A stretch of DNA of 64,000 nucleotides from Jeotgalibacillus campisalis (GCF_000829515.1 NZ_JXRR01000008.1:124001-188000), one strand, 5' to 3'; shown: positions 53,758 to 62,277, counted from the stretch's first letter. Notes: a model not told the origin generated them from the letters alone. Numbers and translations are program-made.

Positions 53758-55089
53758 CTAGATTTCTCTTCGCATCGCCTTCAGCACATCAATCTCTGTA
53801 GCACGTTTTGCCGGACGCAAGCCGGAAAGGATGGTAACAAGCAGGCAAATCACGACCGCTATCACAATTAATAGTGGAGGGATGGATGAAAATTGCAGAC
53901 CTGCAGGCATTTCTTCATCAAACGCTGCTTCCAGGATCAGAGGAAGCCCAAAGTTCACCAGAATACTAATTACATAGGCAGCAGCAATGCCAATCGCTGC
54001 ACCAATCAGACCAATGTAGCTGCTTTCGAGAATAAAAATCCGCTTAATTACTTTAGGACTTGCTCCAATGGCTTTCATAATGCCGATATCAGGCGCCCGT
54101 TCTGTAACCGCCATTGTCATTGTATTATATATGCCAATAGAAGCTATTAAGATGGCGATGGTGCCAATGAAGATCAATCCTGCTTTTGCAATGGTGAACA
54201 AGGTATTCATTTGTTCCATTTCATTTACAATGGAGTAGGACATATAATTCTGATCTTCAAGTTGTTCGCTTACATTTTTCACACTTTCAAGATCGCTTGC
54301 AATAACCGTAACCTGGTCGTAGGGGACTTCTTCAGCAGAAACGTCTTCAAAAGTAGAAGGATCCATTAATGCTGCGCCAGGGGTGCCGGTAAAGGTCTCC
54401 AATTCGTCCAGCAAATCGTCGGTTATGTAGACATGTTGGTCCCATTCCCATTCGCGGCCAGGCGCCTTCATTACACCCACAATCTTGACATCAAATTCTT
54501 CAGTGGTTTCTTGATCACCGTCTGTTTTGGCGATCTCCATCGTAAAGATTTGCCCGATTACATTCTCATCAAATTGCAGCTCTTCTTTGATGAGTCCGTC
54601 TTCGTTATATAGTTCATCGGGATTTCCTTCTGTTGGAGTTAATAAAGGAATAAAATGATGCCCAACTACCACCTCATCGGCAGCCTCTGGTAATCTGCCT
54701 TCTGCGAGCTCAGCACCTGAGGCAATCTCAGATGGAAAATGAGCGGCAACAGTCGGAGCATAGGCTTGGAAATCGTCCACTGAATAAATTGCCTCCTGCT
54801 GTACAGATTTTTGTCGTGTAACAGCACGGACGCCTTCCAATTCTTCAAATTTGGCAATATCCTGATCTGTTATCCCCTGTCCTTCCTCGCCGCCATAGAC
54901 CTCTACTTCATTAATCGTCCGGTTTTCCAGCGTATCTCTTAAAATAGAGTCATGCAGTCCAAAGGCAACGGAGGCAAGAACGATTAAAAATGCACACCCC
55001 ATAGCCGTGGCGAGAACGGTCATGAACACACGAATTTTATTTTTTTTCATATTTTGAAGAATAAAACGAAACTGATCTTTGAGTTTCAT
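53758..55089 (-). CDS. ytrF: MacB/FtsX-type ABC permease (YtrF-like)
   Basis: This 443-aa permease has an N-terminal helix (VFMTVLATAMGCAFLIVLAS), an extracytoplasmic domain of about 230 residues and three C-terminal helices (GTIAILIASIGIYNTMTMAV onward), the MacB/FtsX layout used for mechanotransmission rather than bulk transport. It overlaps the ATPase gene by 4 bp. In B. subtilis the ytr operon responds to cell-wall antibiotics, and YtrF is its key effector. Confidence 0.88.
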   Translation of the reverse strand: MKLKDQFRFILQNMKKNKIRVFMTVLATAMGCAFLIVLASVAFGLHDSILRDTLENRTINEVEVYGGEEGQGITDQDIAKFEELEGVRAVTRQKSVQQEAIYSVDDFQAYAPTVAAHFPSEIASGAELAEGRLPEAADEVVVGHHFIPLLTPTEGNPDELYNEDGLIKEELQFDENVIGQIFTMEIAKTDGDQETTEEFDVKIVGVMKAPGREWEWDQHVYITDDLLDELETFTGTPGAALMDPSTFEDVSAEEVPYDQVTVIASDLESVKNVSEQLEDQNYMSYSIVNEMEQMNTLFTIAKAGLIFIGTIAILIASIGIYNTMTMAVTERAPDIGIMKAIGASPKVIKRIFILESSYIGLIGAAIGIAAAYVISILVNFGLPLILEAAFDEEMPAGLQFSSIPPLLIVIAVVICLLVTILSGLRPAKRATEIDVLKAMRREI

Positions 55090-55778
55090 GAAAACACCAC
55101 GCTTTCCACCATTTTTCCGTCTGCAAGTGTAATCGTCCGATCGCCAATCCTGGCTACTTCGTCGTCATGTGTGATAATCAGAAAGGTGATGCCCATCTCC
55201 TTGTTCAACTCCTGAATAAAGCGAAGCAGATCTTCTTCTGTTTCACTGTCGAGACTTCCTGTTGGCTCATCCGCTAAAATAAGGGGAGGCTCGAGAACAA
55301 GTGCACGGGCAATGGAGACGCGCTGCTGCTGACCGCCTGATAATTCGCTTGGGTAGTGCCCTGAAAAGTCCTCAAGGCGGACTTTTTTCAGCATATCAAG
55401 CGTCATCTTTTTTCGTGCCTGTTCACTAATGCCCTTTAAGATAAGAGGGAGCTCAATATTTTGATACGCTGTCATACTTGGGATCAGCTGAAAGTTTTGA
55501 AAGATAAAGCCCATATGCTGCAATCGAAATTCGGCAAACTCACTTTCATCAAACTCACTCACTTTTTGATTCTGAATGATAATTTCTCCCTGAGTCGGGC
55601 GGATAAAGCCGCTGATTAAGTTTAAAAGAGTGGATTTACCTGATCCGCTGCGGCCCACAATGGTTACAATTTCACCTGCACGTACATGAAAAGAAATATT
55701 CTCTAACACGGACAGTGAGGTTTGATCTCCTTTTTTTCCTAAAGTAAAGTGATGGGAAAGCTGGTTAATATCAATCAT
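55086..55778 (-). CDS. ytrE: MacB/LolD-type ABC ATPase (YtrE-like)
   Basis: The 230-aa ATPase has Walker [10 protein letters not shown], signature [12 protein letters not shown], Walker [13 protein letters not shown] and switch [10 protein letters not shown]. It pairs with the FtsX-type permease that it overlaps by 4 bp. It lies 92 bp after the larger permease gene, with a hairpin between them. The start follows AAGGAGGG. Confidence 0.95.
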   Translation of the reverse strand: MIDINQLSHHFTLGKKGDQTSLSVLENISFHVRAGEIVTIVGRSGSGKSTLLNLISGFIRPTQGEIIIQNQKVSEFDESEFAEFRLQHMGFIFQNFQLIPSMTAYQNIELPLILKGISEQARKKMTLDMLKKVRLEDFSGHYPSELSGGQQQRVSIARALVLEPPLILADEPTGSLDSETEEDLLRFIQELNKEMGITFLIITHDDEVARIGDRTITLADGKMVESVVFS

Positions 55779-55831
55779 TTAGTACCCTCCTTAAAGTATA
55801 ATTCCATTTTGGGACCGATTTTGGCAAAATG

Positions 55832-55864
55832 AAAGAAGGGACCCGTGCTCGAGTACCCTTCTTT
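55832..55864 (-). terminator. Intra-operon hairpin between permease and ytrE
   Basis: AAAGAAGGG and CCCTTCTTT arms lie in the 91-bp gap. The U-run is weak on the minus strand, so it may attenuate or stabilise the transcript rather than end it. Confidence 0.5.
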
Positions 55865-55869
55865 ACTTG

Positions 55870-57843
55870 TTATGGCAAAGGAAGTGCGTCCTTAATAAAG
55901 TCAGGTGCATTTTCTGCAGTAAAGCTCAGCGTAGTGTAGCTGCCGTTTTGCGGAACAATCACGGTGTAATCTCTTCCGGCTCCCTTTGTAACGGCAGAAT
56001 AGATTTCCTGAATTTCCTCGTTTTCCGTTGCGATATATTTTGGATCGGGCAGCTGGTTGATGTCTCCATTGTTATATAAGATCTCATCGTATTCCATACT
56101 CCAGTCGCCGGTCCATTCCGGCACAACGATCACACTTTCCAGCTCTTCAGGTGCAAGCATTCCTTCTGTGTAATTATTTTCCTTAAGCCATTCAATCGTA
56201 TTTGTATAATCCATGTAGAGAGAAATACCTGGAGGAAATTGGTGATCTTCGTCCAGCCCTTCAAAGAAGATACTTCCCAAATAATTGTCGTTACCTGATG
56301 AAAATTGCCAGCGGCTCGGCGTTTCCCGCACGTCTTTCTCAATGGCATCCATCAGTTCCCCGATTTGATCGATATCTGTAATTCGCGTTTCTTCAGCCGA
56401 ATTGTTAAGACTAAGACTTAAATATGAAATTTCGTTATTCTGCTGCATTCTAAAAATCGGTTCATTCATTAGCTTGTATTCCTCGTTCCGACGCAACTCT
56501 TCGGTAAGGTCAGCAACAAGTTCATAGGGAACACGGTATTCTCTCGATAATGTCCCACCGTCCTTCAGCTTATATTCGATGGAAATGAAATCGGTATTGT
56601 AGCTATTTGAAACAGCTTCATCGGTGAGTGTTTCATGAATCGCAATGACCTGTTCAATACTTTCTACGCTCTCCATATATCTGACTTCAGAATCCGAATA
56701 CATATTGTTAATACTGACACTCTGCACTTCGTTTGCTTCAGGTACAGTATTTTCATAAAACCCTGCAGCAAGGTTTACCGGGATGATAAGCAGGGCAACG
56801 AATACCCCATAAACCACAAACCCTTTCCAAGGCCACACCAGACGCAGTGTTTTCTGTAAGATCATTTGAAGAATGGTATACCCGATAAATGCTCCAAGAA
56901 CATAGCCGACTACGGTCCAGGCAAAGTTGCCCTGCTGAATTTCACTAAAGAAAAAGCCTGCTACGAGCATAGCGAAAAAGGTCAGGACATAGAGAAATAA
57001 GTAACGGAAGAAAGGGAAGACGATGGTCTGATCCGTTGCTTCTGACGGCCTCTTTGTGTATGCGATATAAGAGGCGGCTGTAAACAGGGCAGCTATCAGT
57101 GTGTAGATGGCATACTCCGTTAAGCTGAAAGGATCATCGAGCAGCATCGTCAGCCGGACAAAAAACATTCCGTTTGTCATAATATTTTCAGCATAATTGG
57201 TCAGCGCAAGACCTTTTACATAGTATTGGAGATTAAAAAGAACAAGCACAATCAGACCTGCCGGCACAAAAATCATTAAATACGTGAGTCCGGCATGAAG
57301 CAGACCGTTGCCAACAAACATTCCAATCGTGATGGTAAAAATAAATAACAAAAGCACGATAAGAAAAGACAGTCCCATCCAACCGAGAATATCAACGAAA
57401 TTGTAGAATTGGTCATTTAAAAACGGAAGGAGGATGGCAAGCAGGACTCCCGTTATGAGCAGAGGAACAAGCAATGCGGCCGTACCCGCCAAATAGGTAT
57501 TCGTTAAAATCGTCTGCCGGGTAAAAGGCAGGCTGTGCATAAAATCGGTTGCTGCTTTTTTTGTTGTGAAATTAACGAGAATGATTCCCAGTAAAATAGG
57601 GAAGATGGCGTATACAATCAATTGAAAGGCATAGGAAAACTGAAAAACTGGATTAATCTGGTAATTGGAATAAGAAAAGGGGGCTGTAAACTGTCCACTG
57701 GCCGCCCTTGTTAAATGATCGATCAGGATGCTGAGCGGAAGCATAATAATAAGGGTCAAAGTGAAAAATACAGCTATCCAGGTGATGGATCGTGCCTGCT
57801 GCTGAAACAGTCCTTTATTCCACAATAAGATTCCGGATTTCAT
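55870..57843 (-). CDS. Large ABC-2-type permease of the ytr operon (YtrC/YtrD-like, single chain)
   Basis: The 657-aa protein (ATG 57843 behind GGGAGGTG) has an N-terminal block of about six helices with NFTTKKAATDFMHSLPFTRQ, the ABC-2 exporter signature. A second set of helices follows to about residue 370, then a large extracytoplasmic C-terminal domain. It sits where B. subtilis has two genes, ytrC and ytrD, of about half this size each. Its start overlaps the YtrB-like ATPase gene by 29 bp. Confidence 0.85.
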   Translation of the reverse strand: MKSGILLWNKGLFQQQARSITWIAVFFTLTLIIMLPLSILIDHLTRAASGQFTAPFSYSNYQINPVFQFSYAFQLIVYAIFPILLGIILVNFTTKKAATDFMHSLPFTRQTILTNTYLAGTAALLVPLLITGVLLAILLPFLNDQFYNFVDILGWMGLSFLIVLLLFIFTITIGMFVGNGLLHAGLTYLMIFVPAGLIVLVLFNLQYYVKGLALTNYAENIMTNGMFFVRLTMLLDDPFSLTEYAIYTLIAALFTAASYIAYTKRPSEATDQTIVFPFFRYLFLYVLTFFAMLVAGFFFSEIQQGNFAWTVVGYVLGAFIGYTILQMILQKTLRLVWPWKGFVVYGVFVALLIIPVNLAAGFYENTVPEANEVQSVSINNMYSDSEVRYMESVESIEQVIAIHETLTDEAVSNSYNTDFISIEYKLKDGGTLSREYRVPYELVADLTEELRRNEEYKLMNEPIFRMQQNNEISYLSLSLNNSAEETRITDIDQIGELMDAIEKDVRETPSRWQFSSGNDNYLGSIFFEGLDEDHQFPPGISLYMDYTNTIEWLKENNYTEGMLAPEELESVIVVPEWTGDWSMEYDEILYNNGDINQLPDPKYIATENEEIQEIYSAVTKGAGRDYTVIVPQNGSYTTLSFTAENAPDFIKDALPLP

Positions 57844-58717
57844 AGCCGACACCTCCCAGTTCATAAATAAATATTTCTTCTAACGTCAGCGGCAGCAAAT
57901 CAAAAATGGCCGGCTGATACGATTCTACATAAGCAGTAATCTCATCGACATTTCCTTTTACGATGCATAAGACTACGCTGCCTCGCTTTTCATAATGAAG
58001 CACATCCATTCCATCCAAAAAGCTTTTGTCGGGAACCTTTTTAAAAGCAATTTGAAGTTTATGAATATCCGTTTTCAATTCATCCATATCCCGCTCAAAT
58101 AAAAGGGTGCCTTTATGCATGATGCCGACATAATCACAAAAGTCCTCCATCTCGCGAAGATTATGGGACGATACAAGCAGGGTAAGGGAGCGGTCAGCGA
58201 CATCCTGCAAGATCAGGTTCTTCATTTGCTGGCGCACAACAGGATCAAGGCCATCAAACGGTTCATCGAGAATTAAAACGTCAGGCATGGCCGAAAGCGT
58301 AAGAATAAACGAAGCCTGGCGCTGCATTCCTTTCGACATGCGGGAAAGCTTTTTATCCGGATCCATTCGTAAATGGGAGGTCAGCTGCTTGAACCGTTTT
58401 GCATTCCAATTGGCATAAACCTCTTCATAAAAAGAAGCCATTTGATTTAAAGATGTCTGGTGAAGAAAATAGGGCTGATCAGAAATGAAGAGAACTCGCT
58501 GTTTACTATCAGGTATTTCATACACAGGCTGGTCAGAAACAGTAATGCTGCCATGATCCTGTTTATAAATTCCTGCAATCATTTTCAGCAGGGTGGTTTT
58601 ACCTGCTCCGTTGGATCCAAGCAGGCCGTAGATTGAGCCTTTCCGAACGTGAAGGGAGAGATCATGAACGGCTTGCAGGTCTTCAAATTTTTTATTCACA
58701 GCAACCGCTTTAATCAT
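57815..58717 (-). CDS. ytrB: ABC ATPase (YtrB-like)
   Basis: From ATG 58717 (behind GGGAGG) the 300-aa ATPase has Walker A GSNGAGKTT, signature SRMSKGMQRQA, Walker B VLILDEPFDGLD and switch VSSHNLREM. The degenerate signature is usual for ABC-2 partners. It overlaps ytrA by 8 bp and the permease by 29 bp, indicating tight coupling, and should energise the large permease. Confidence 0.93.
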   Translation of the reverse strand: MIKAVAVNKKFEDLQAVHDLSLHVRKGSIYGLLGSNGAGKTTLLKMIAGIYKQDHGSITVSDQPVYEIPDSKQRVLFISDQPYFLHQTSLNQMASFYEEVYANWNAKRFKQLTSHLRMDPDKKLSRMSKGMQRQASFILTLSAMPDVLILDEPFDGLDPVVRQQMKNLILQDVADRSLTLLVSSHNLREMEDFCDYVGIMHKGTLLFERDMDELKTDIHKLQIAFKKVPDKSFLDGMDVLHYEKRGSVVLCIVKGNVDEITAYVESYQPAIFDLLPLTLEEIFIYELGGVGYEIRNLIVE

Positions 58718-59096
58718 TTTTATCCTCCCTTTCTGCCACTTTGACTTTTTCAATCAGTTGAATCAGCTCATCCTTTGAACCGCCAAGGAACAATATTTCA
58801 CTCACTATTTTCTCTAAATCCTGCTTCAGCATCTCCAATCGCTCCTTATTAGCATCAATCTGAAATGGTGCTACGAAACTTCCTTTGCCTGGTATGGAAT
58901 AAATAAATCCTTCCCGCTCAAGCTCGCGGTACGCTTTTTGAATGGTATTGGGATTAATGGTCAGCTCCTGCGCAAGGCTTCGAACTGAAGGCAATTGTTC
59001 ATCCACCTGCATGACATCACGCATCATCAGCTTCTTCAGCTGATCCATCAGCTGTTCGTATATAGGGACCCGGCTACGCGTATCTAACGTAAACAT
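58710..59096 (-). CDS. ytrA: GntR-family regulator (YtrA-like)
   Basis: From ATG 59096 (behind GAGGAGGG) the 128-aa protein is a short YtrA-subfamily GntR: a winged HTH (SRVPIYEQLMDQLKKLMMRD, NPNTIQKAYRELEREGFIYS, GKGSFVAPF) plus a small C-terminal helix pair. Length matches YtrA. As first gene of the operon, with inverted repeats on its promoter, it is the likely local repressor relieved by cell-wall stress. Confidence 0.93.
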   Translation of the reverse strand: MFTLDTRSRVPIYEQLMDQLKKLMMRDVMQVDEQLPSVRSLAQELTINPNTIQKAYRELEREGFIYSIPGKGSFVAPFQIDANKERLEMLKQDLEKIVSEILFLGGSKDELIQLIEKVKVAEREDKND

Positions 59097-59127
59097 CCGC
59101 ACCCTCCTCATTTGAAATGTACTATCT

Positions 59128-59165
59128 GTATTAGTTATTGTAATACGGTTAATACGGTTGGTCAA
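59128..59165 (-). promoter_or_regulatory. ytr operon promoter with overlapping operator
   Basis: On the minus strand, TTGACC (59160-59165) and TACAAT (59137-59142) are 17 bp apart. The dyad GTATTA-N7-TAATAC (59128-59146) covers the -10, and a tandem TAATACGGT repeat (59141-59158) fills the spacer. These are strong candidates for YtrA binding. Confidence 0.8.
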
Positions 59166-59348
59166 TAGGAAGAAATGAAAATGTTTTACATTTTTTTCGA
59201 CAAGTAACTGGGGGAGAGGCTGACAAAACTTTTAAACTGAAGTTGCCACTTACAAATGAAGATGATACAGAAATTGCTGAAGAAAGATGTATTTAAAAAG
59301 ACAGCGAAGACATTTGCGATTTTGTCCAGCAAGAAAAAGATCGTTGAG

Positions 59349-59491
59349 TTATCCACATGTTAATAGTTTATTCCGAACAATAGGTTAAAAAACTTGGGAA
59401 AGAGTGCATATGTGCATAAGTAATGTGAATAACTCAGCAGGAATTTAAAGTTTTATTCGTCTGACTTATTTTTATATAAAAATGTGGATAA
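59349..59491. promoter_or_regulatory. Cluster of four DnaA boxes
   Basis: Four exact matches to TTATNCACA occur in 143 bp: TTATCCACA at 59349-59357 (+), and TTATGCACA at 59411-59419, TTATTCACA at 59424-59432 and TTATCCACA at 59483-59491 (all -). No dnaA, dnaN or rpmH gene is near, so this is probably not oriC. It resembles the DnaA-box clusters that titrate or localise DnaA in B. subtilis. Confidence 0.7.
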
Positions 59492-59620
59492 GTTTAGAAG
59501 AGCTGACTTCAATGTGGCTTTCTATGTAGAATCGGTTATGCGTTAACTGAATGATCACTTTGAGGTATGCAACGAATTCATGATAGTAAAAAATCGGGTG
59601 TTTATTGAGTCCCTTAATAG

Positions 59621-59663
59621 AACAGGTAGAGAAAAATACGTTTTTTTCTTTACCTGTTTTTGT
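59621..59663 (+). terminator. Orphan terminator
   Basis: AACAGGTA...GAAAAA and TTTTTC...TACCTGTT arms are followed by TTTTT. No intact gene lies just upstream, which implies a lost gene or an unrecognised RNA. Confidence 0.7.
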
Positions 59664-59865
59664 GTTTTCTCTTAAGATTTTATCTTGGCATAATCAAGAA
59701 AAGAACAGGAGGACAGTCGCAACATCAGGATTCCGGCACGACGACTATCCGTACTAAAGCGAAGAAACATTTTACGCAAGCCAAAGCATCGAGTACCGCT
59801 GAATAGTACATAGCATTTTCTGTCTCTTTTTATTTATCAAGAAAAGTAAAATAAACCAGTCAAAA

Positions 59866-59904
59866 TGTATAATGAACTTTACAATATGTAAAGTCTGTTA
59901 TACA
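59866..59904. promoter_or_regulatory. 39-bp nested dyad upstream of the XRE gene
   Basis: Two concentric inverted repeats share one centre at 59885: TGTATAA/TTATACA outside (59866-59872 and 59898-59904) and CTTTACA/TGTAAAG inside (59877-59883 and 59887-59893). TATAAT at 59868-59873 falls inside. It is probably an autoregulatory operator of the XRE protein. Confidence 0.6.
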
Positions 59905-59941
59905 TTATAGTTAAGCAAAATAGAATAAGGAGGCGTGATAT

Positions 59942-60151
59942 ATGGCCATTCGAAATCGGGTAAAAGAACTGCGCGCCAGACATGGACTTACACAAGGGGA
60001 GTTGGCAGAAAAAGCAGGTGTAACAAGACAGACCATCGTTTCTCTTGAAAAAGGGAGCTATACACCGTCTTTGCTGCTCGCAATGAATTTATCGGATGTT
60101 TTAGGAGAAAAAATAGAAGATATTTTTTATCGGGAAGGGGACGAAACATGA
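59942..60151 (+). CDS. Small XRE-family HTH regulator
   Basis: This 69-aa protein is a single HTH_3 domain: RNRVKELRARHGLTQGELAE, VTRQTIVSLEKGSYTPSLLL, then DVLGEKIEDIFY. It resembles the YgzD-like group typically paired with a small membrane protein. The ATG follows AAGGAGG, and the stop overlaps the next gene by 4 bp. A nested dyad lies 38 bp upstream. Confidence 0.93.
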   Translation: MAIRNRVKELRARHGLTQGELAEKAGVTRQTIVSLEKGSYTPSLLLAMNLSDVLGEKIEDIFYREGDET

Positions 60152-60636
60152 AACGAGTCATTATCGAAATTATTTTAAGTGTGATTTTTTATACACTGCT
60201 AGCCTGGGTGCTGAGTGGTGCAGCTCAGATGTTTAGAGCCATCGTGCAATTTGAAGAAACGGATTGGTCACAAGGCGGAGAGTTTTACTTTACTTTTAAT
60301 TTAATTCCATTTTTTATTTTGGGGTTGTTTTCAATTTTTTACGCGTTTTATTCGTTTAAAACAAGAAGTACAAACAAACGGACGCTTAAATGGATGTTTA
60401 CTTCTATGACAGAGTACAGCGAAGGGGATGAGCGGGAAAGCATTATCACAAGCAAAGCAACGCGTGCAGGTTATTATACGTATGGGGTTACGGTCCCGAT
60501 TTTTATGATCATTCTTGTTTTTTCACCCTTTTTCAACGAGCACTTTCCAAGCTATCCATTTTATACGCTTGCTGCGATTTTAAATATCTCGACTATCGTA
60601 TATGGAGTGGTTTGGGTAAGAGAATATCGGAAATAG
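60148..60636 (+). CDS. Four-helix membrane protein paired with the XRE regulator (DUF2178-like)
   Basis: The 162-aa protein has four membrane helices and a central cytoplasmic loop with EGDERESIITSKATRAGYYT, which resembles DUF2178-type proteins. It is translationally coupled to the XRE regulator by a 4-bp overlap. Such pairs are common in Bacillales, and their function is not known. The membrane protein may modulate the regulator. Confidence 0.7.
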   Translation: MKRVIIEIILSVIFYTLLAWVLSGAAQMFRAIVQFEETDWSQGGEFYFTFNLIPFFILGLFSIFYAFYSFKTRSTNKRTLKWMFTSMTEYSEGDERESIITSKATRAGYYTYGVTVPIFMIILVFSPFFNEHFPSYPFYTLAAILNISTIVYGVVWVREYRK

Positions 60637-60642
60637 CCAAGG

Positions 60643-60683
60643 GCCGGATTTCCATCCAAAGAAATCCGGCTTACTGTTTTTTA
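60643..60683 (+). terminator. Terminator after the XRE/membrane protein pair
   Basis: GCCGGATTT and AAATCCGGC arms with a 10-nt loop are followed by a broken T-run. Confidence 0.65.
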
Positions 60684-60690
60684 GCGTAAC

Positions 60691-61536
60691 CTAAAGCCAA
60701 TACTGTTTAAAATCCCTAATATATTCATTAATAGACGTCTGTTTTTTGCCGGTTATTTTTTCAAAATCATTTGAAATTCCTTTGGCTAACCCAAGCTTTG
60801 TAGGAAAGTGAATGCCTGTGACTACGTTAATAAAGGAGCTGTCGGCTCCTTGTGAGAGCATCCAGCTTTTAAATTCTTTTACAGAAGGATTCGTATACTC
60901 AACAGGTGTTTCTAAAATGTGTGTCATTCTTTTTGCCACTTCATAAAAAGTCAGCGCTTCATTTCCCGTAATGACATAAGACTTATTTTGATGAAGGGAT
61001 GGATTTCTAAGTGCCATAACTGCAATTTCTGCCAGATCGCGGGCATCGACAAAACTTGTTTTTCCATTACCGGCAGGGACAAAAATTCTTTTTCGCTCTT
61101 TCAGTTCCTGCAATAAAAAGTCATTTAAATTCTGCATAAAGTATCCTGCTCGAATAAATGTGTAAGGGATGCCTGTTTTTTTAATTAACTTTTCATTTTT
61201 ATAATGATGAATAAAGGGCATGAATTGAACATCTTTTAAAGATAGATAAACGATGTGTTTGACCGATCGCTTCTTTGCCGTCTCTAAAAATCGTTCGAAT
61301 TCAATGCCCTCTCCAGGGGGATAAATAAGAAAAATGCTGTCTACATCACTGAGTGCCTGCTCAAATGTTTCAGGCTTGGTAAAATCCAGCAGGGTGAACG
61401 AATAATCGCTGCCATAGTTTGCTTTTGCCTTTTCTAGGCTTCTTACGGCACATGTACTGACAATAGAGGCTGACTTTGCTTTTTTGGCTACTTCAAATCC
61501 TGTTTTTCCGTTAAACCCAGTGATTAATGTCTTCAT
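60691..61536 (-). CDS. NmrA-like NAD(P)-binding protein (atypical SDR)
   Basis: From ATG 61536 (8 nt after GAGG) the 281-aa protein starts with a Rossmann loop, LITGFNGKTG, followed by VRSLEKAKANYG, VDSIFLIYPPG and HIVYLSLKDVQ. This is the atypical-SDR/NmrA pattern related to QOR2-type NAD(P)H:quinone oxidoreductases. The classic YxxxK is absent. Redox sensing or quinone reduction are possible. Substrate unknown. Confidence 0.88.
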   Translation of the reverse strand: MKTLITGFNGKTGFEVAKKAKSASIVSTCAVRSLEKAKANYGSDYSFTLLDFTKPETFEQALSDVDSIFLIYPPGEGIEFERFLETAKKRSVKHIVYLSLKDVQFMPFIHHYKNEKLIKKTGIPYTFIRAGYFMQNLNDFLLQELKERKRIFVPAGNGKTSFVDARDLAEIAVMALRNPSLHQNKSYVITGNEALTFYEVAKRMTHILETPVEYTNPSVKEFKSWMLSQGADSSFINVVTGIHFPTKLGLAKGISNDFEKITGKKQTSINEYIRDFKQYWL

Positions 61537-61653
61537 GGAATCATCCTCTCTGTTATTCATTGTACATCAGTAGTTTTTTAGGTGGGAAGTAAGTATGTTT
61601 ATTTTAAATATAGAGGAAATTGCCTTTACTATTTATTGAAAATTCAGTATAAT

Positions 61654-61806
61654 ATACTTACTAAGAAAACAATAGAGTTTCTTCGCTGATATGCTGTTGA
61701 GACAAAACAGACGAATTTCATACATCCTTGGTAAGATGCTGTGGGCACTAGAACTATCAGCAAAGCCGAAATGGATCGAATAAATCGATCTTTTTCGGCT
61801 TTTTTA
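61654..61806 (+). ncRNA. Candidate structured RNA with own promoter and terminator
   Basis: A promoter, TTTACT (61625-61630) and TATAAT (61648-61653) with a 17-bp spacer, precedes a foldable stretch. GCTGATA/TATCAGC (61685-61691 with 61755-61761) closes a junction holding CTGTT-loop-AACAG (61694-61710) and CATC-loop-GATG (61723-61738). A strong terminator follows at once (stem 61762-61771 with 61793-61802). It could be a free small RNA or a riboswitch/attenuator for the gene at 61863. I could not match it to a known class. Confidence 0.5.
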
Positions 61807-61862
61807 TTTTGACAGCTCTATTGATTCATAAAAAGCTAGAATAAGATAATAGGAGGAAAGCA

Positions 61863-62216
61863 ATGACACAAACCAGAGTACTTCCTTCAAAGATCCGCTA
61901 TGTATTTACCCGTGTGAAAGATTCGTTTGAAGAAAATGGAACAATCTTCATTTCCTTTTCTGCAAGATTAACTAGAGAATATCCCCATGCCGGATTTACT
62001 GAAAATGAACGAATTTGGTTTGATTTTCAAGAACTTAAGAAATGCCATGCCAACTGTAAAATGAGCGGGCTGCGAGAAGGAATCTCAACCTACCTTCTTT
62101 CTGAAGAAGTATTTGAAGAACTGGTCAAGCTGTCTTCCCATTGTCCGAAAGAGCTTTATCATATAACGCCTATTTTTGAAGATACGTATTTTAAGAAACT
62201 GGCCAAGTACGGTTGA
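61863..62216 (+). CDS. Hypothetical protein, 117 aa, downstream of the structured RNA
   Basis: The ATG follows a good AGGAGG site. The product is soluble, with FTENERIWFDFQELKKCHAN and two clustered cysteines (KKCHANCKMS), plus a helical segment LSEEVFEELVKLSSHCPKEL. I do not recognise the family. It is convergent with the sensor kinase gene across a bidirectional terminator. Confidence 0.65.
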   Translation: MTQTRVLPSKIRYVFTRVKDSFEENGTIFISFSARLTREYPHAGFTENERIWFDFQELKKCHANCKMSGLREGISTYLLSEEVFEELVKLSSHCPKELYHITPIFEDTYFKKLAKYG

Positions 62217-62243
62217 ACCGGCTGGCTTACATACACGATGATA

Positions 62244-62274
62244 AAAATCAGCCCGTTTTAGGAGCTGATTTTTC
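62244..62274. terminator. Bidirectional terminator
   Basis: AAAAATCAGC and GCTGATTTTT arms with an 11-nt loop lie between convergent genes. Confidence 0.85.
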
Positions 62275-62277
62275 CGG

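Larger units (their letters stand above)
59166..59865. other. Gene-free region with DnaA boxes and a possible coding remnant
   Basis: No intact gene is seen. A frame at 59210-59347 reads like a degraded protein: 26 codons including ADKTFKLKLPLTNEDDTEIA, a stop, then another 20 (KDSEDICDFVQQEKDR) before a second stop. Four DnaA boxes follow at 59349-59491, and an orphan terminator lies at 59621. The remaining bases are AT-rich without recognisable signals. Confidence 0.5.

Noticed and set aside
59349-59491. Chromosomal origin of replication (oriC)
   Set aside because: Despite four DnaA boxes, there is no dnaA, dnaN, recF, gyrB or rpmH nearby. A non-origin cluster is the simpler reading.
61685-61761. 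Purine, SAM, TPP, preQ1, c-di-GMP, fluoride or T-box leader
   Set aside because: None of the conserved core sequences of these classes, as I know them, is present.
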